A stretch of 64,000 bases of DNA from a virus, in IMG/VR virus record IMGVR_UViG_3300046453_000081, positions 1 to 64,000 of that record; one strand, 5' to 3'. Shown piece by piece: positions 17,048-24,912 of the stretch (positions within the stretch are counted from its first letter, which is position 1; every line of letters begins with the position of its first letter). Made by a program: the position numbers and the translations under genes. Under the pieces are notes generated by a model. That model was given only the letters and a program-made list of their open reading frames with translations, was not told the origin of the DNA and searched no databases.

Positions 17048-17422
17048 TTAATCGTATTGCCTAGTAAGCCCTTGTTCTGCCTTGGCATCTTTTAAAGCCA
17101 GTTCCCAATTTATTTCTTCATCCATTCTTTCGATAATGATTAATCTGTTTGGAAATAAAACCGTTACCCATTCAGTAAGATTAGTTTTAAATCGACTATA
17201 AATCTTCACATGTCCTTCAACTGATGGGTTAATTTTAAAATAAGTAAGCCCTAACCTAAACAACTGTCTATCATTTGCACTTTCATAACATTCAATGTCT
17301 GTATCTTCCAAATAACAATCATTCATACAGCACCACATAGCATATGAAACATTGGTACAGATTTCATTAATGTCATGTCCTTTAACGTAAGCACCATTTT
17401 TGAAAAAGTTTATTGTAATCAA
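17048..17422 (-). CDS. Hypothetical protein, 124 aa, TTG start
   Basis: Start TTG with GGAAAG. The N-terminus ITINFFKNGAYVKGHDINEIC loosely recalls the Prp/DUF464 cysteine protease family (strand, GH, later Cys), but the His-Cys spacing differs and the similarity is too weak for a name. Several Cys in MWCCMNDC. Confidence 0.65.
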   Translation of the reverse strand: MITINFFKNGAYVKGHDINEICTNVSYAMWCCMNDCYLEDTDIECYESANDRQLFRLGLTYFKINPSVEGHVKIYSRFKTNLTEWVTVLFPNRLIIIERMDEEINWELALKDAKAEQGLTRQYD

Positions 17423-17452
17423 AATCTCACTTTCCTTTACGACATAATTCCG

Positions 17453-17752
17453 TCAATTGTATATAAGGAATTGATTCTTTATATTTTGACACTGCCTAAC
17501 AGTTAATTTTAATTTTCTCGCTATTTCATTCATATCAAAACCGTTATTAAGCATTTCTAGAATCATTGAAAATCTTATTATATTAACATGGTGTCGTTTA
17601 ACCCCAACTTTTTGTTTCCATCTATCCAAGGTGTGATGCCCAACAAATAGGTCAACAGCAATTTCGCCATCACTTTGACCATTAATTTTTCTTATAATGT
17701 AATCATCAATTGTCAACATAGAGTCTAATATACTACTACCTTTTGTTGTCAT
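17453..17752 (-). CDS. Helix-turn-helix protein
   Basis: 99 residues from ATG 17752 (GGAAAG upstream). Two HTH-like units can be seen: GEIAVDLFVGHHTLDRWKQK and MNEIARKLKLTVRQCQNIKN. Probably a small DNA-binding regulator or a remnant of an endonuclease DNA-binding part. Context gives no target. Confidence 0.65.
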   Translation of the reverse strand: MTTKGSSILDSMLTIDDYIIRKINGQSDGEIAVDLFVGHHTLDRWKQKVGVKRHHVNIIRFSMILEMLNNGFDMNEIARKLKLTVRQCQNIKNQFLIYN

Positions 17753-17768
17753 GTGCCATCTTTCCAAT

Positions 17769-17936
17769 CTATTGATAGAATAAGTCTTTGCCTAAAAAAT
17801 ATGCCATTATTATTAATGTGTAAATAATCAAAATGAAGCCCGCAAATACAGGATATTTCTTAGATAAAAACAAAGTAATTATTATCATGGTAAGAACTAA
17901 TGTCATTACTGCCAACAATGGTATAGATAAAATCAT
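17769..17936 (-). CDS. Small membrane protein, 55 aa
   Basis: Two hydrophobic helices separated by SKKYPVFAG. ATG 17936 was chosen because AGGA lies nine bases upstream; the longer open frame would begin inside the inverted repeat at 17960-18003. Confidence 0.6.
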   Translation of the reverse strand: MILSIPLLAVMTLVLTMIIITLFLSKKYPVFAGFILIIYTLIIMAYFLGKDLFYQ

Positions 17937-17959
17937 AGTTATCATTCCTATCTTTGTAC

Positions 17960-18003
17960 AATATTGTGGGCAACACTTTTCTATAAATGCTACCCACAAT
18001 ATT
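17960..18003. repeat. Inverted repeat downstream of dUTPase
   Basis: Perfect 11-bp arms AATATTGTGGG / CCCACAATATT (17960-17970, 17993-18003) around a 22-base loop. It lies between the dUTPase stop and the next gene. No U-tract on the reverse strand, so it may be an mRNA end-stabilising hairpin or a weak terminator. Confidence 0.5.
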
Positions 18004-18010
18004 ATTATTT

Positions 18011-18024
18011 ATTATATTTATTAC
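18011..18024 (-). repeat. Dispersed element copy (dUTPase stop)
   Basis: ATTATATTTATTAC plus TTGTTG on the forward strand, covering the dUTPase stop codon. The CAC of the consensus is TAC here. Confidence 0.45.
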
Positions 18025-18770
18025 TTGTTGCTTGAACCAACTTTGCCTTCTCCACGTTCAGATGGGATAGCTTGCAGTTGCTCTAAAGTGATTTCTTTTA
18101 CTCTTACATTTGGAACAATATCAAGTGTGGCTTGTGCAATCGCTTGGTCAGCAGGATAATATACTACACCCAAAGTCCTGTCAAGAACAGCCTTTTTCTT
18201 TCCATTAACAATAGGGAAAGGATAAATTTTTGAAATGATTACATCAAACTTTGTAGGAACAATATTTACAAACCATTCTCCACGATAGCCTGAGTCAACT
18301 AACCCCGCCAACACAGACATGCCCCATTTTGCTGTTGAACCTCTTTCGTGTTTTAAATTGAAAAAATATTTAGGCAAAAGTGAAGACGCAATTCCTGTTG
18401 GAATCATGTTTGACTCTCCCGCTACCAACCGTAATTGGTCGCCTTCAAAATCTGTATATACATCATATCCTGCATCCTCATGACGCTTACTAGGAATGAT
18501 AGCTGTATCACGAACCTTTGCAAACAGAACAGTATCAGTTCTACGTTGCTTTGCAACTGATTTAGAATCAGTTTTAGCAATCGGATTCTTTTTGATGATT
18601 AACTTGTCAATCTCCATGAATTTAACAGTTTTTTCATGAAAACTTCCATCTTCTTGCTTTACAGATACACGTACAGACAAGTTTGGAATATCTAAAGATA
18701 ATACCTTTGCCTTTGTTTTTTCTGATACCAACCAAACCATTTCGTCAATTTTGTAATAACGCTTTGCCAT
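18021..18770 (-). CDS. dut: dUTPase with N-terminal extension
   Basis: Hydrolyses dUTP to dUMP, keeping uracil out of DNA and feeding thyA. The trimeric dUTPase motifs are in order: EDAGYDVYT (motif 1), HERGSTAKWG (2), AGLVDSGYRGEW (3), ADQAIAQ (4) and the C-terminal flap SERGEGKVGSSN (5). The first ~75 residues are a basic extension absent from short dUTPases. Transcribed from two promoters at 18834-18946; GGAGGAA precedes the ATG. Confidence 0.95.
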   Translation of the reverse strand: MAKRYYKIDEMVWLVSEKTKAKVLSLDIPNLSVRVSVKQEDGSFHEKTVKFMEIDKLIIKKNPIAKTDSKSVAKQRRTDTVLFAKVRDTAIIPSKRHEDAGYDVYTDFEGDQLRLVAGESNMIPTGIASSLLPKYFFNLKHERGSTAKWGMSVLAGLVDSGYRGEWFVNIVPTKFDVIISKIYPFPIVNGKKKAVLDRTLGVVYYPADQAIAQATLDIVPNVRVKEITLEQLQAIPSERGEGKVGSSNK

Positions 18771-18833
18771 TTTTAAATTCCTCCATCAAATGTTTTTATT
18801 GTTTATGTATTAGAAGGTTTCCCTTCATTAATA

Positions 18834-18862
18834 ATGATACCATTATATTTATCACCTGTCAA
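18834..18862 (-). promoter_or_regulatory. dUTPase proximal promoter with embedded element
   Basis: Reverse strand: -35 TTGACA, 17-base spacer GGTGATAAATATAATGG, -10 TATCAT. The spacer contains a full dispersed-element copy (18842-18855), so a protein bound there would block RNA polymerase directly. Confidence 0.75.
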
Positions 18863-18917
18863 TAATAAAGAATTTTTATGTTCTTCTATTTGTCGGCTTC
18901 AAGTGTGACAGAATATA

Positions 18918-18946
18918 ATTCTATCATATATATTGATTTTTGTCAA
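18918..18946 (-). promoter_or_regulatory. dUTPase distal promoter
   Basis: Reverse strand: -35 TTGACA, 17-base spacer, -10 TAGAAT. No dispersed element inside it, so this one may be active independently of the putative regulator. Confidence 0.7.
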
Positions 18947-18971
18947 GCCCCATGATACTACATGTAGTGTT

Positions 18972-20597
18972 TTACACTATCCTATAGCCATCAAGCAAAA
19001 CCTGATTCGTCCTATATTCCTTACCCCAATTAGTCCTATAGATATTCAAATTCAACTGTCCAACTACTTCAATTTCTGCCATGTCAGGTATGTCTGAAGC
19101 ATAGTTAGATTTGGTATTAAACTTGATTAGAGTGATGTCATCCAATTGAATCTTAACATGATTATTGTTTGCTCCCATAGTCTTTCTTCCATCTTTGTCA
19201 TAGATAATACCTGTTACCTTAAATGTGGCAATAGGAAACCCTTGTCCCGCAAGATAATTTATTTTCTCTATATCTAGCAATAAGTCTTCCGTAATCTCAG
19301 AAACATCAAATTCCATATCGTATTCTAAAACATTGTCAAACTCAAAACTAGCTAATTCTTTATTAATACAATCCTTAAAAGCTTGTAAGTTTTTAGCATA
19401 TAGGGTAACTCCACCCGCAAACGTGTGTCCTTCTGCCGAGTTAACATATTCACACTTCCTTAAAAACTTTTGAACATTGAAGTCACCAATTGTTCTGTAA
19501 CTTCCTGCCAATGTCCCCTTATGCTCTCTCATTACAAGAGTGGGTTTTTGATGTTCTTGTGAAATGTTTGTAGCCACTAACCCATTAAATGATTTGCTTG
19601 CAGTATCACCAATTGCAATCAGAATCTTATCGTTAAAGTCAGTATTCTTAGAATATTCTTCAGCCAACCTATTTTGTATCAACTTTCGTTCATCGTTGAG
19701 TTTACTTAATTCTTCAGCCAAATATAGACATTCCTCATAGTCGTCTGACATCACAAGTTGTAATGCTAATTCTATTTTGCCCATACGTGAACAACCATTG
19801 ATTAATGGGACAATTGTGAATCCTAGTGTTTGAGAGTTTACATCTTCTAGTCTAGTGTTTTTAACTTCAAGAACTGCCTTAATACCATAATTTTTAATAC
19901 TCTTCATTCCCTGAATAATTAAATACCTATTTTCCATAATGTCAACTCGCATCATGTCACCATATATCCCAATGCCACACATGTCTACTAATTCCCAAAC
20001 TTTATTACTTTTGAGTTTTTCGTCCATTACTTGAATGGTTTTAAAAGTTACTCCTGCCCCACTTAGATTCTTATTTGGATAATCATCATTCTGTGGATTT
20101 ACTAAAGTTGCATATGGATTTTCTACATCAATTTGGTGATGGTCAAGAATAACAACTTCCATCCCCTTGTCCTGAAGTTGTTTACAGGCTTTAACAGAAT
20201 TCGATGAAGAGTCTAGGATAATAACTAAATCAGTCCCATCTTCTACAAATTGTAATTGATTCTCAATTCCATGACCCTTATCTCTCTGATTGTAAATATA
20301 GTATATGTTGTCAGTAAACTGCCTTAAATATCTAACCATTATTCCAGTGGACATTACTCCATCACTGTCACAGTCAGCACTAACACATATTCTCTTATTC
20401 TTTAAGACTGCTTCTAAAATAATATTTGAAGCTTTAACAATATTGTCTAATAATTTAGGACTATGTAATTCTTTTACTGTTGGGTTGAGGAAGTCTCTAA
20501 TTTTATCTTTTGGGATTCCTCTGATACGTGCTATATTCTCTGTGATAGAGTATCTTTTATGAGGTTCAAGAACAGGATTTCTCTTTTTCCATTCCAT
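18972..20597 (-). CDS. RecJ-like DHH single-strand exonuclease
   Basis: 541 residues. DHH phosphoesterase motifs: VSADCDSDGVMS (motif I, residue ~75), VIILDSSS (II) and VVILDHHQID (III, DHH), then SGAGVTFK and GIYGDMM. A DHHA1-type region with AGGVTLYAKN follows, and the C-terminus looks OB-like (FKVTGIIYDKDGRK). Degrades ssDNA 5' to 3' in recombination and repair. Resembles SPbeta YorK in type and in its early-cluster setting. Confidence 0.88.
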   Translation of the reverse strand: MEWKKRNPVLEPHKRYSITENIARIRGIPKDKIRDFLNPTVKELHSPKLLDNIVKASNIILEAVLKNKRICVSADCDSDGVMSTGIMVRYLRQFTDNIYYIYNQRDKGHGIENQLQFVEDGTDLVIILDSSSNSVKACKQLQDKGMEVVILDHHQIDVENPYATLVNPQNDDYPNKNLSGAGVTFKTIQVMDEKLKSNKVWELVDMCGIGIYGDMMRVDIMENRYLIIQGMKSIKNYGIKAVLEVKNTRLEDVNSQTLGFTIVPLINGCSRMGKIELALQLVMSDDYEECLYLAEELSKLNDERKLIQNRLAEEYSKNTDFNDKILIAIGDTASKSFNGLVATNISQEHQKPTLVMREHKGTLAGSYRTIGDFNVQKFLRKCEYVNSAEGHTFAGGVTLYAKNLQAFKDCINKELASFEFDNVLEYDMEFDVSEITEDLLLDIEKINYLAGQGFPIATFKVTGIIYDKDGRKTMGANNNHVKIQLDDITLIKFNTKSNYASDIPDMAEIEVVGQLNLNIYRTNWGKEYRTNQVLLDGYRIV

Positions 20598-20611
20598 TTA
20601 ACCACTCCTTA

Positions 20612-20650
20612 ATTATATTTAACACCTGCATTAATATTAACACAGGTGTT
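20612..20650 (-). promoter_or_regulatory. Dispersed element plus inverted repeat before recJ-like gene
   Basis: ATTATATTTAACAC (20612-20625) overlaps the left arm of an inverted repeat AACACCTG / CAGGTGTT (20621-20628, 20643-20650). The site lies just upstream of the recJ-like ribosome binding site. Possibly a terminator, an operator, or both. Confidence 0.5.
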
Positions 20651-20658
20651 TTATCTAG

Positions 20659-21021
20659 TCAATCGAATGCAATATATATTTGACGATTAACAATACAATT
20701 ATTTAATATAATCGTACTTCCATATTTCTTTTTGTATTTTTTCTTAATGCGTTTCTTTCTTGACATTTTAATTCCAGTTGGTAAGTCAATCATATCCGTC
20801 ACAATGTCAAATCTGTCATCCAAAGATGGGGTGAAGCCTTTGCAGAATTTCACTTTGTTTGAGTCTATAGAGTGTTTCCTACTGGAAATAATTCTGCCTA
20901 TTATTGGGTTGCCCAAACCTTGACATATACTTACATGCTCGGTTTCTATCGTTATGTCTAATGGGTTTAGAGTGCCAACTTCCTCATTTTTATATTTAAT
21001 AACTGTCTTATAATGTCTCAT
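20659..21021 (-). CDS. Hypothetical basic protein, 120 aa
   Basis: Contains a strongly basic run MSRKKRIKKKYKKKYG near residue 85, suggesting nucleic-acid contact, and beta-rich ends. No family recognised. Confidence 0.7.
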   Translation of the reverse strand: MRHYKTVIKYKNEEVGTLNPLDITIETEHVSICQGLGNPIIGRIISSRKHSIDSNKVKFCKGFTPSLDDRFDIVTDMIDLPTGIKMSRKKRIKKKYKKKYGSTIILNNCIVNRQIYIAFD

Positions 21022-21025
21022 ATCG

Positions 21026-21325
21026 TCACGACATGGCAGGGCTAAAGGTGTATCGCCCTTTCCAAGTCTTGCCTGACATTACAGGCAAACCATTCTTAAA
21101 CAGTGGACTTACTACTGTTTTTATAGATTGATTCCTTACAATGTTTACTTCGTGTTCTTCTGCCTTGTTTGCAAGTACATACATAAAATTACGACCATAA
21201 TTTTCTCCAATCATATGAATTCTATCATCGTAAATATGTTTAATAACATAGTATTCCCAATCAGCACTCTTATTTCCATCGTGGAATGAAATTTCACATA
21301 ATTGACCCTCAATCATTTTTGTCAT
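21026..21325 (-). CDS. Hypothetical protein, 99 aa
   Basis: Beta-rich N-terminus (MIEGQLCEISFHDGNKSADWEYYVIKHI). No motif recognised. Tightly packed between neighbours. Confidence 0.7.
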   Translation of the reverse strand: MTKMIEGQLCEISFHDGNKSADWEYYVIKHIYDDRIHMIGENYGRNFMYVLANKAEEHEVNIVRNQSIKTVVSPLFKNGLPVMSGKTWKGRYTFSPAMS

Positions 21326-21326
21326 A

Positions 21327-21716
21327 TTATTGTTCTTCCTTTCTTGTTACCAAGACCTTTTGAACATTTTCCACTGTCCAAAAATTTGGTTTATAATTAA
21401 ATTCTTCCATCCAAGCGTACAAGACATCATTTAATCTCTCTTCTAATATAGATTCATGTTCTCTTGAGACATCATACAGGTAATCTTCTGCATACTCACC
21501 CGCCTGTTCATATGCTTGTTCTCCTAACTGGTCTAACAGCCAATTGGTGTTAATACTAACTATTACCTCTTTAGTTTGACCAACATAAATAAAATCTCTA
21601 TCATCGTCAGCTTCATATACATAGTATTCAGCTTCAGCAATAGCTTCCGCTTTAGTTCTAAAATCACCTTCAAAATTCTCTTCATTAAAACTATAACACC
21701 ATTTGCCTTCACCCAT
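21327..21716 (-). CDS. Hypothetical acidic protein, 129 aa
   Basis: ATG 21716 has AAGGAGTGAT upstream; the open frame begins three codons earlier. Opens GEGKWCYSFNEENFEGDFRTKAEAIAEAEYY, a pattern common in phage proteins of unknown function, then acidic helices with many Glu and Tyr. Confidence 0.72.
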   Translation of the reverse strand: MGEGKWCYSFNEENFEGDFRTKAEAIAEAEYYVYEADDDRDFIYVGQTKEVIVSINTNWLLDQLGEQAYEQAGEYAEDYLYDVSREHESILEERLNDVLYAWMEEFNYKPNFWTVENVQKVLVTRKEEQ

Positions 21717-21734
21717 GTTTATCACTCCTTTTAT

Positions 21735-22103
21735 TTAATTATCAGCTAAAAACCTTTTTAATCTATCTTGATATATATCAATCTCTGAAATAAACTCTGC
21801 TAGAATTCGAAAAGCTTTCTCAAAGTCTTCTTCATTAAAATCCTCAGAAACTACCACAGCAAACATAGCATCTTCGTCACCATATTCATTGTAAACAAAA
21901 TAATTTGGGTCAGTTGCTTCTAATTCATTTTTTCGATAGGCTTTTGCCCACATGTTATATTTTTCAGGGGATAAATACCCTCTACCTAAACACCAACTCA
22001 TATATGTTAATGGATGAATATCTGAATTAAAATAGTCTGTAAAACTTTCCCCTGCTTCCATTTGCCACTCCATAACAGATTCATAAATTTCTTGCTTATT
22101 CAT
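21735..22103 (-). CDS. Hypothetical protein, 122 aa
   Basis: ATG 22103 chosen (AGGAG at ten bases). Contains MSWCLGRGYLSPEKYNMWAKAYRKN in the middle and a helical acidic C-terminus. Not recognised. Confidence 0.7.
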   Translation of the reverse strand: MNKQEIYESVMEWQMEAGESFTDYFNSDIHPLTYMSWCLGRGYLSPEKYNMWAKAYRKNELEATDPNYFVYNEYGDEDAMFAVVVSEDFNEEDFEKAFRILAEFISEIDIYQDRLKRFLADN

Positions 22104-22144
22104 ATTTGCCACACTCCTAATATATTAGAATATTATCTGTTTTT

Positions 22145-22405
22145 TCAATTCTCCATTGGTTTTTGAATATTATTTTCAAACCAATATTTTCCTTGAAAAT
22201 TTGAATCAAAGCTAAATACTAATTCATCATTTATATTCACTGTTATTAAATTTTTCCCTTCAGTTATATCTCTCTTTATTGTTACGCTATCTATATCTCT
22301 CCATCCAAGTGAAGTACTACACATGCCTTCACTTACATTTGATATTCTAACTCTCGACCTACCCCTATACTTTTTTAGTTGTTTCTTTCTTAATCGTTGT
22401 TTCAT
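22145..22405 (-). CDS. Hypothetical basic protein, 86 aa
   Basis: First 20 residues are highly basic (KQRLRKKQLKKYRGRSRVR), then beta strands. Likely nucleic-acid contacting, but no family is recognised. Its ATG overlaps the stop of the 20-aa frame upstream. Confidence 0.65.
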   Translation of the reverse strand: MKQRLRKKQLKKYRGRSRVRISNVSEGMCSTSLGWRDIDSVTIKRDITEGKNLITVNINDELVFSFDSNFQGKYWFENNIQKPMEN

Positions 22406-22464
22406 GCTTCTCCATCCCCTATTGAAATGAGAAATTTATCAAGCAAACCAATTCCTATTTTCAC
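22402..22464 (-). CDS. Possible 20-aa leader peptide
   Basis: GTG 22464 with GGAG eight bases upstream encodes (V)KIGIGLLDKFLISIGDGEA, whose stop overlaps the ATG of the next gene (ATGA). Could be an amphipathic peptide or simply a translational coupler. Confidence 0.4.
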   Translation of the reverse strand: MKIGIGLLDKFLISIGDGEA

Positions 22465-22499
22465 ACTTTTGACTCCATTTATTAAATATTAAAGTATTT

Positions 22500-22655
22500 T
22501 TATTCAGATTCATTGTTAAATTCTTTTTCAAACTCTTCACTTTCTTGTTGATATAATGATGTCAGTACATAGTCCAATCTTGATACCTGCCCCATAAGAT
22601 TGTCCCTTGTTTTTTCAATTTCTTCTATAAGTTCTCTAATATTTAATACTCTCAT
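22500..22655 (-). CDS. Small coiled-coil protein, 51 aa
   Basis: ATG 22655 after GAGGTGA. One long amphipathic helix (IRELIEEIEKTRDNLM ... LDYVLTSLYQQ) with an acidic tail. Its ATG overlaps the stop of the upstream zinc-ribbon gene. Confidence 0.7.
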   Translation of the reverse strand: MRVLNIRELIEEIEKTRDNLMGQVSRLDYVLTSLYQQESEEFEKEFNNESE

Positions 22656-22822
22656 ATTTTTTCACCTCTTAATAAAATTGCATCGTTATGAATTTCTTTT
22701 ATCCTGTCTTGATAATCTTGCTCGTTTTCTCTAATCTTATAACATGACCAACATATAATAGTATTGTAAACAATATCATCAAAAGGAACGCTTACACGAC
22801 CACTACATCTAGCACAGTTCAT
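22652..22822 (-). CDS. Zinc-ribbon protein, 56 aa
   Basis: MNCARC ... CWSC gives two CxxC knuckles 18 residues apart, followed by a charged helix. GAGGTGAT precedes ATG 22822. Probably a small DNA- or protein-binding zinc ribbon. Confidence 0.72.
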   Translation of the reverse strand: MNCARCSGRVSVPFDDIVYNTIICWSCYKIRENEQDYQDRIKEIHNDAILLRGEKI

Positions 22823-22831
22823 ACTATCACC

Positions 22832-23065
22832 TCAATTTTCGTAAAAACCTGTTAAATTATAATGTTTATGTGTGTCTTTAATCCACTCAACAGGTACATC
22901 ATCCCTATAAATATTAAAATCCTTTAATGCTTCTAGGTATCCATCTATTCTTTTATCAATTTTGTCATGGTAATAGTCGCCCACTAATATTACTTTTTCC
23001 CTATCTAAATCAAACAACGCTCTTTCTTCTTCAAAATTGTCATTCACATAAATAATCAGATTCAT
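22832..23065 (-). CDS. Hypothetical protein, 77 aa
   Basis: Starts MNLIIYVNDNFEEERALFDLDREKVILVGDYYHDKID, resembling a small alpha-beta phage protein; ends with Trp- and Tyr-rich WIKDTHKHYNLTGFYEN. Function unknown. Confidence 0.7.
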   Translation of the reverse strand: MNLIIYVNDNFEEERALFDLDREKVILVGDYYHDKIDKRIDGYLEALKDFNIYRDDVPVEWIKDTHKHYNLTGFYEN

Positions 23066-23088
23066 ATAATTTCCTCCTAATAAAAGTG

Positions 23089-23253
23089 TTATTTTGAAAA
23101 ATCATAAGATACATCCATTCTATTCACTTCTTTAACATTTACGTTTAATAAACTTAGATGTTTTACACCTTTATTCATAATTTCATTTATTACTGCGACA
23201 TGAAAATCTTTTCCATATTTACTCATGTTATCATATGTTAAAACTATATTCAC
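23089..23253 (-). CDS. Hypothetical protein, 54 aa
   Basis: Frame from GTG 23253 opening (V)NIVLTYDNMSKYGKDFHVAV. The ribosome binding site is weak, so ATG further in (MSKYGKD) is an alternative. Alpha-beta character, no family. Confidence 0.5.
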   Translation of the reverse strand: MNIVLTYDNMSKYGKDFHVAVINEIMNKGVKHLSLLNVNVKEVNRMDVSYDFSK

Positions 23254-23265
23254 ACTGATAGACTT

Positions 23266-23595
23266 TCAAACACCTCTTGAAAACTGCAATTCAACATCCA
23301 AAAGTACAGAGTTTTCATCAATGTACTCAACAACCAATTCTTCTAATGTGTGGCAATATCCATCATATCCGTTATAAGGTATATCTAGGTCAAATTCATT
23401 TTTGTAACTTTCTAATTTATGTTGACCATCAGCCTTTTCCTTTAAATCAATTAATCCATCTACCACATATTCATCAAATACATCTCTACTATAAGAATTA
23501 ATTGTAGTGATGTAATCTCCATCATTTGAATCTGCCACAATAGTTACTATAAATAGTTCTCTTTCGGATTTTTTAACAAATTGATATTTTTCCAT
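23266..23595 (-). CDS. Hypothetical protein, 109 aa
   Basis: ATG 23595 (or the adjacent ATG 23598) follows GGGGGAA and overlaps the stop of the Cys-rich gene upstream. Opens MEKYQFVKKSERELFIVTIV; acidic with many Tyr. Not recognised. Confidence 0.7.
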   Translation of the reverse strand: MEKYQFVKKSERELFIVTIVADSNDGDYITTINSYSRDVFDEYVVDGLIDLKEKADGQHKLESYKNEFDLDIPYNGYDGYCHTLEELVVEYIDENSVLLDVELQFSRGV

Positions 23596-23858
23596 CATGC
23601 TTCCCCCAATGCCATCTTCCAACATTCTTCACATTGTTCATATTGTGATTCCAAACCATCTTCCTGTTCTTCGCAACATAGACCCTCGAAATGGTCTAAT
23701 CCAAAACTTGAAGGACAACCTTCCAAATATTTATATTCGCCTTTTTCAATCATTCCTTTATTGTCTAGGCAGTTTTGAATATGGTCAATTGATGATTCAG
23801 AGAATTGCTTACAATAATTTAAAATAGTCTCTTTGCCAGTTTCCATACTATTCTTCAT
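23595..23858 (-). CDS. Cysteine-rich protein, 87 aa
   Basis: C-terminal half has GCPSSFGLD ... LCCEE ... QCEECWKMAL. The closing CEECWKMAL phrase recurs in small phage zinc-binding proteins. Likely binds zinc; role unknown. Start overlaps the upstream gene by 11 bases. Confidence 0.72.
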   Translation of the reverse strand: MKNSMETGKETILNYCKQFSESSIDHIQNCLDNKGMIEKGEYKYLEGCPSSFGLDHFEGLCCEEQEDGLESQYEQCEECWKMALGEA

Positions 23859-23991
23859 CTTCTTCCATCATTGCAATTGCTTCGCCCCAACCACTCCAAT
23901 TGTCTACTCCACATGCTTCTAAACAGCTTAGAAATTCACTTCTTTCCTGAAGTCTATCGTATTCTTCTTTTGATGTTGTTACTGTTGTCAT
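23848..23991 (-). CDS. Hypothetical acidic protein, 47 aa
   Basis: Real start is ATG 23991, directly behind AGGAGGAATTAAT, giving MTTVTTSKEEYDRLQ ... LEACGVDNWSGWGEAIAMM. The GVDNW.GW segment is frequent in tiny phage proteins. The longer open frame reaches into the lipoprotein gene and is not used. Confidence 0.75.
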   Translation of the reverse strand: MTTVTTSKEEYDRLQERSEFLSCLEACGVDNWSGWGEAIAMMEEDEE

Positions 23992-23992
23992 A

Positions 23993-24334
23993 TTAATTCC
24001 TCCTATTTTTTGACAAGGATATAGTGAATATTTCTTCACCATCAGTGGTGATGTCATATAATTGTTCATTGCTATCTGTCATTTTATCTGTATTCTTTAT
24101 TTTTCTTATCTCTTCACATATATTACTAGGAACTCTATATTCATCTGACTGCTTTCCATTTTTAGAATAAATAACAGCAAAATAACCACCTTTGCCAGTG
24201 TAACTTGGCATTTTAGTAATTCTTACATCTGTAATAATTACAGTGTTTGAAACATTATAGTTTGACACATATGTAGTCTCACAACCTGTTAAAAACAAGA
24301 CAATAAGTATCAAACTAACCATCAACCTATTCAT
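23993..24334 (-). CDS. Predicted lipoprotein
   Basis: 113 residues; signal peptide MNRLMVSLILIVLFLTGC with lipobox LTGC (Cys 18), so the mature part is anchored outside the membrane. The mature domain is ~95 residues, beta-rich. Prophage lipoproteins often alter the cell surface or block superinfection; that role is only a guess here. Confidence 0.82.
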   Translation of the reverse strand: MNRLMVSLILIVLFLTGCETTYVSNYNVSNTVIITDVRITKMPSYTGKGGYFAVIYSKNGKQSDEYRVPSNICEEIRKIKNTDKMTDSNEQLYDITTDGEEIFTISLSKNRRN

Positions 24335-24345
24335 AAATTACACCT

Positions 24346-24522
24346 CTATTTAATGAAAATATTATCTCTAAATTCTTTTTCTAGATTGTCTGCAATCTCT
24401 CTATATGCATCTGCTTTGCCATACCAAATAATACTTCCTACATTACCTTCAGCTTCAAAACCCTCTGCCTGTTCACGTAGAATTTTAATAAATTCATACA
24501 TCTTCAAATCAGTTTCATTCAT
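24346..24522 (-). CDS. Hypothetical helical protein, 58 aa
   Basis: ATG 24522 after AGGTG. MNETDLKMYEFIKILREQAEGFE with an amphipathic helix, then NVGSIIWYGKADAYREIADNLEKEF. Family not known. Confidence 0.68.
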   Translation of the reverse strand: MNETDLKMYEFIKILREQAEGFEAEGNVGSIIWYGKADAYREIADNLEKEFRDNIFIK

Positions 24523-24540
24523 TATAAGCACCTGCCTTAT

Positions 24541-24912
24541 TTATCTGTTTATTTTGCTTGCAGTTGCATTGCCACCTATATTGTCACAGTTAATGGTTAC
24601 TCCTGCTGTAGCGTCCCCTTTAATATCATCACAATTAATATTGACCCCCGCACTAACATTGCCAAAAATATCGTCACAATTAACATTTGTTTTTGCTTCA
24701 ACGTTACCTGTTACGCTTCCTTTGATATTTATAGATTCTTCGCTGATAATCTTGTCAACATTGCACAACACTTTAATCTCAATTTTACACTCATTGATTT
24801 TATCTTGAACCTGTCCATCAATTATTACCGAATCACCATTAATTGTGATGCTATTACCTGAATATGTCTTACCGTTAATGATTACTTGACTATTACTTCC
24901 AATGAATCTCAT
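24541..24912 (-). CDS. Repeat protein, probable small beta-helix
   Basis: 123 residues from ATG 24912, which overlaps the upstream stop (ATGA) and follows GGAGGA. Opens MRFIGSNSQVIINGKTYSG, then short repeats with the pattern G-V-x-I-D-G / V-N-C-D-D-I-x-G-N-(V/A)-x-A-G, three or four times (residues ~75-120). The regular hydrophobic spacing suggests stacked beta turns as in polymerising or beta-helical proteins. Confidence 0.7.
   Translation of the reverse strand: MRFIGSNSQVIINGKTYSGNSITINGDSVIIDGQVQDKINECKIEIKVLCNVDKIISEESINIKGSVTGNVEAKTNVNCDDIFGNVSAGVNINCDDIKGDATAGVTINCDNIGGNATASKINR

Noticed and set aside
17048-17422. Prp (DUF464) ribosomal-protein protease
   Set aside because: The N-terminus is similar in feel, but the His to Cys spacing and the surrounding Gly-His-Ala motif do not fit.
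22500-22655. Spo0E-type phosphatase
   Set aside because: Has a helical EIEKTR and LD pair, but the S-Q-x-L-D core and its spacing are missing.
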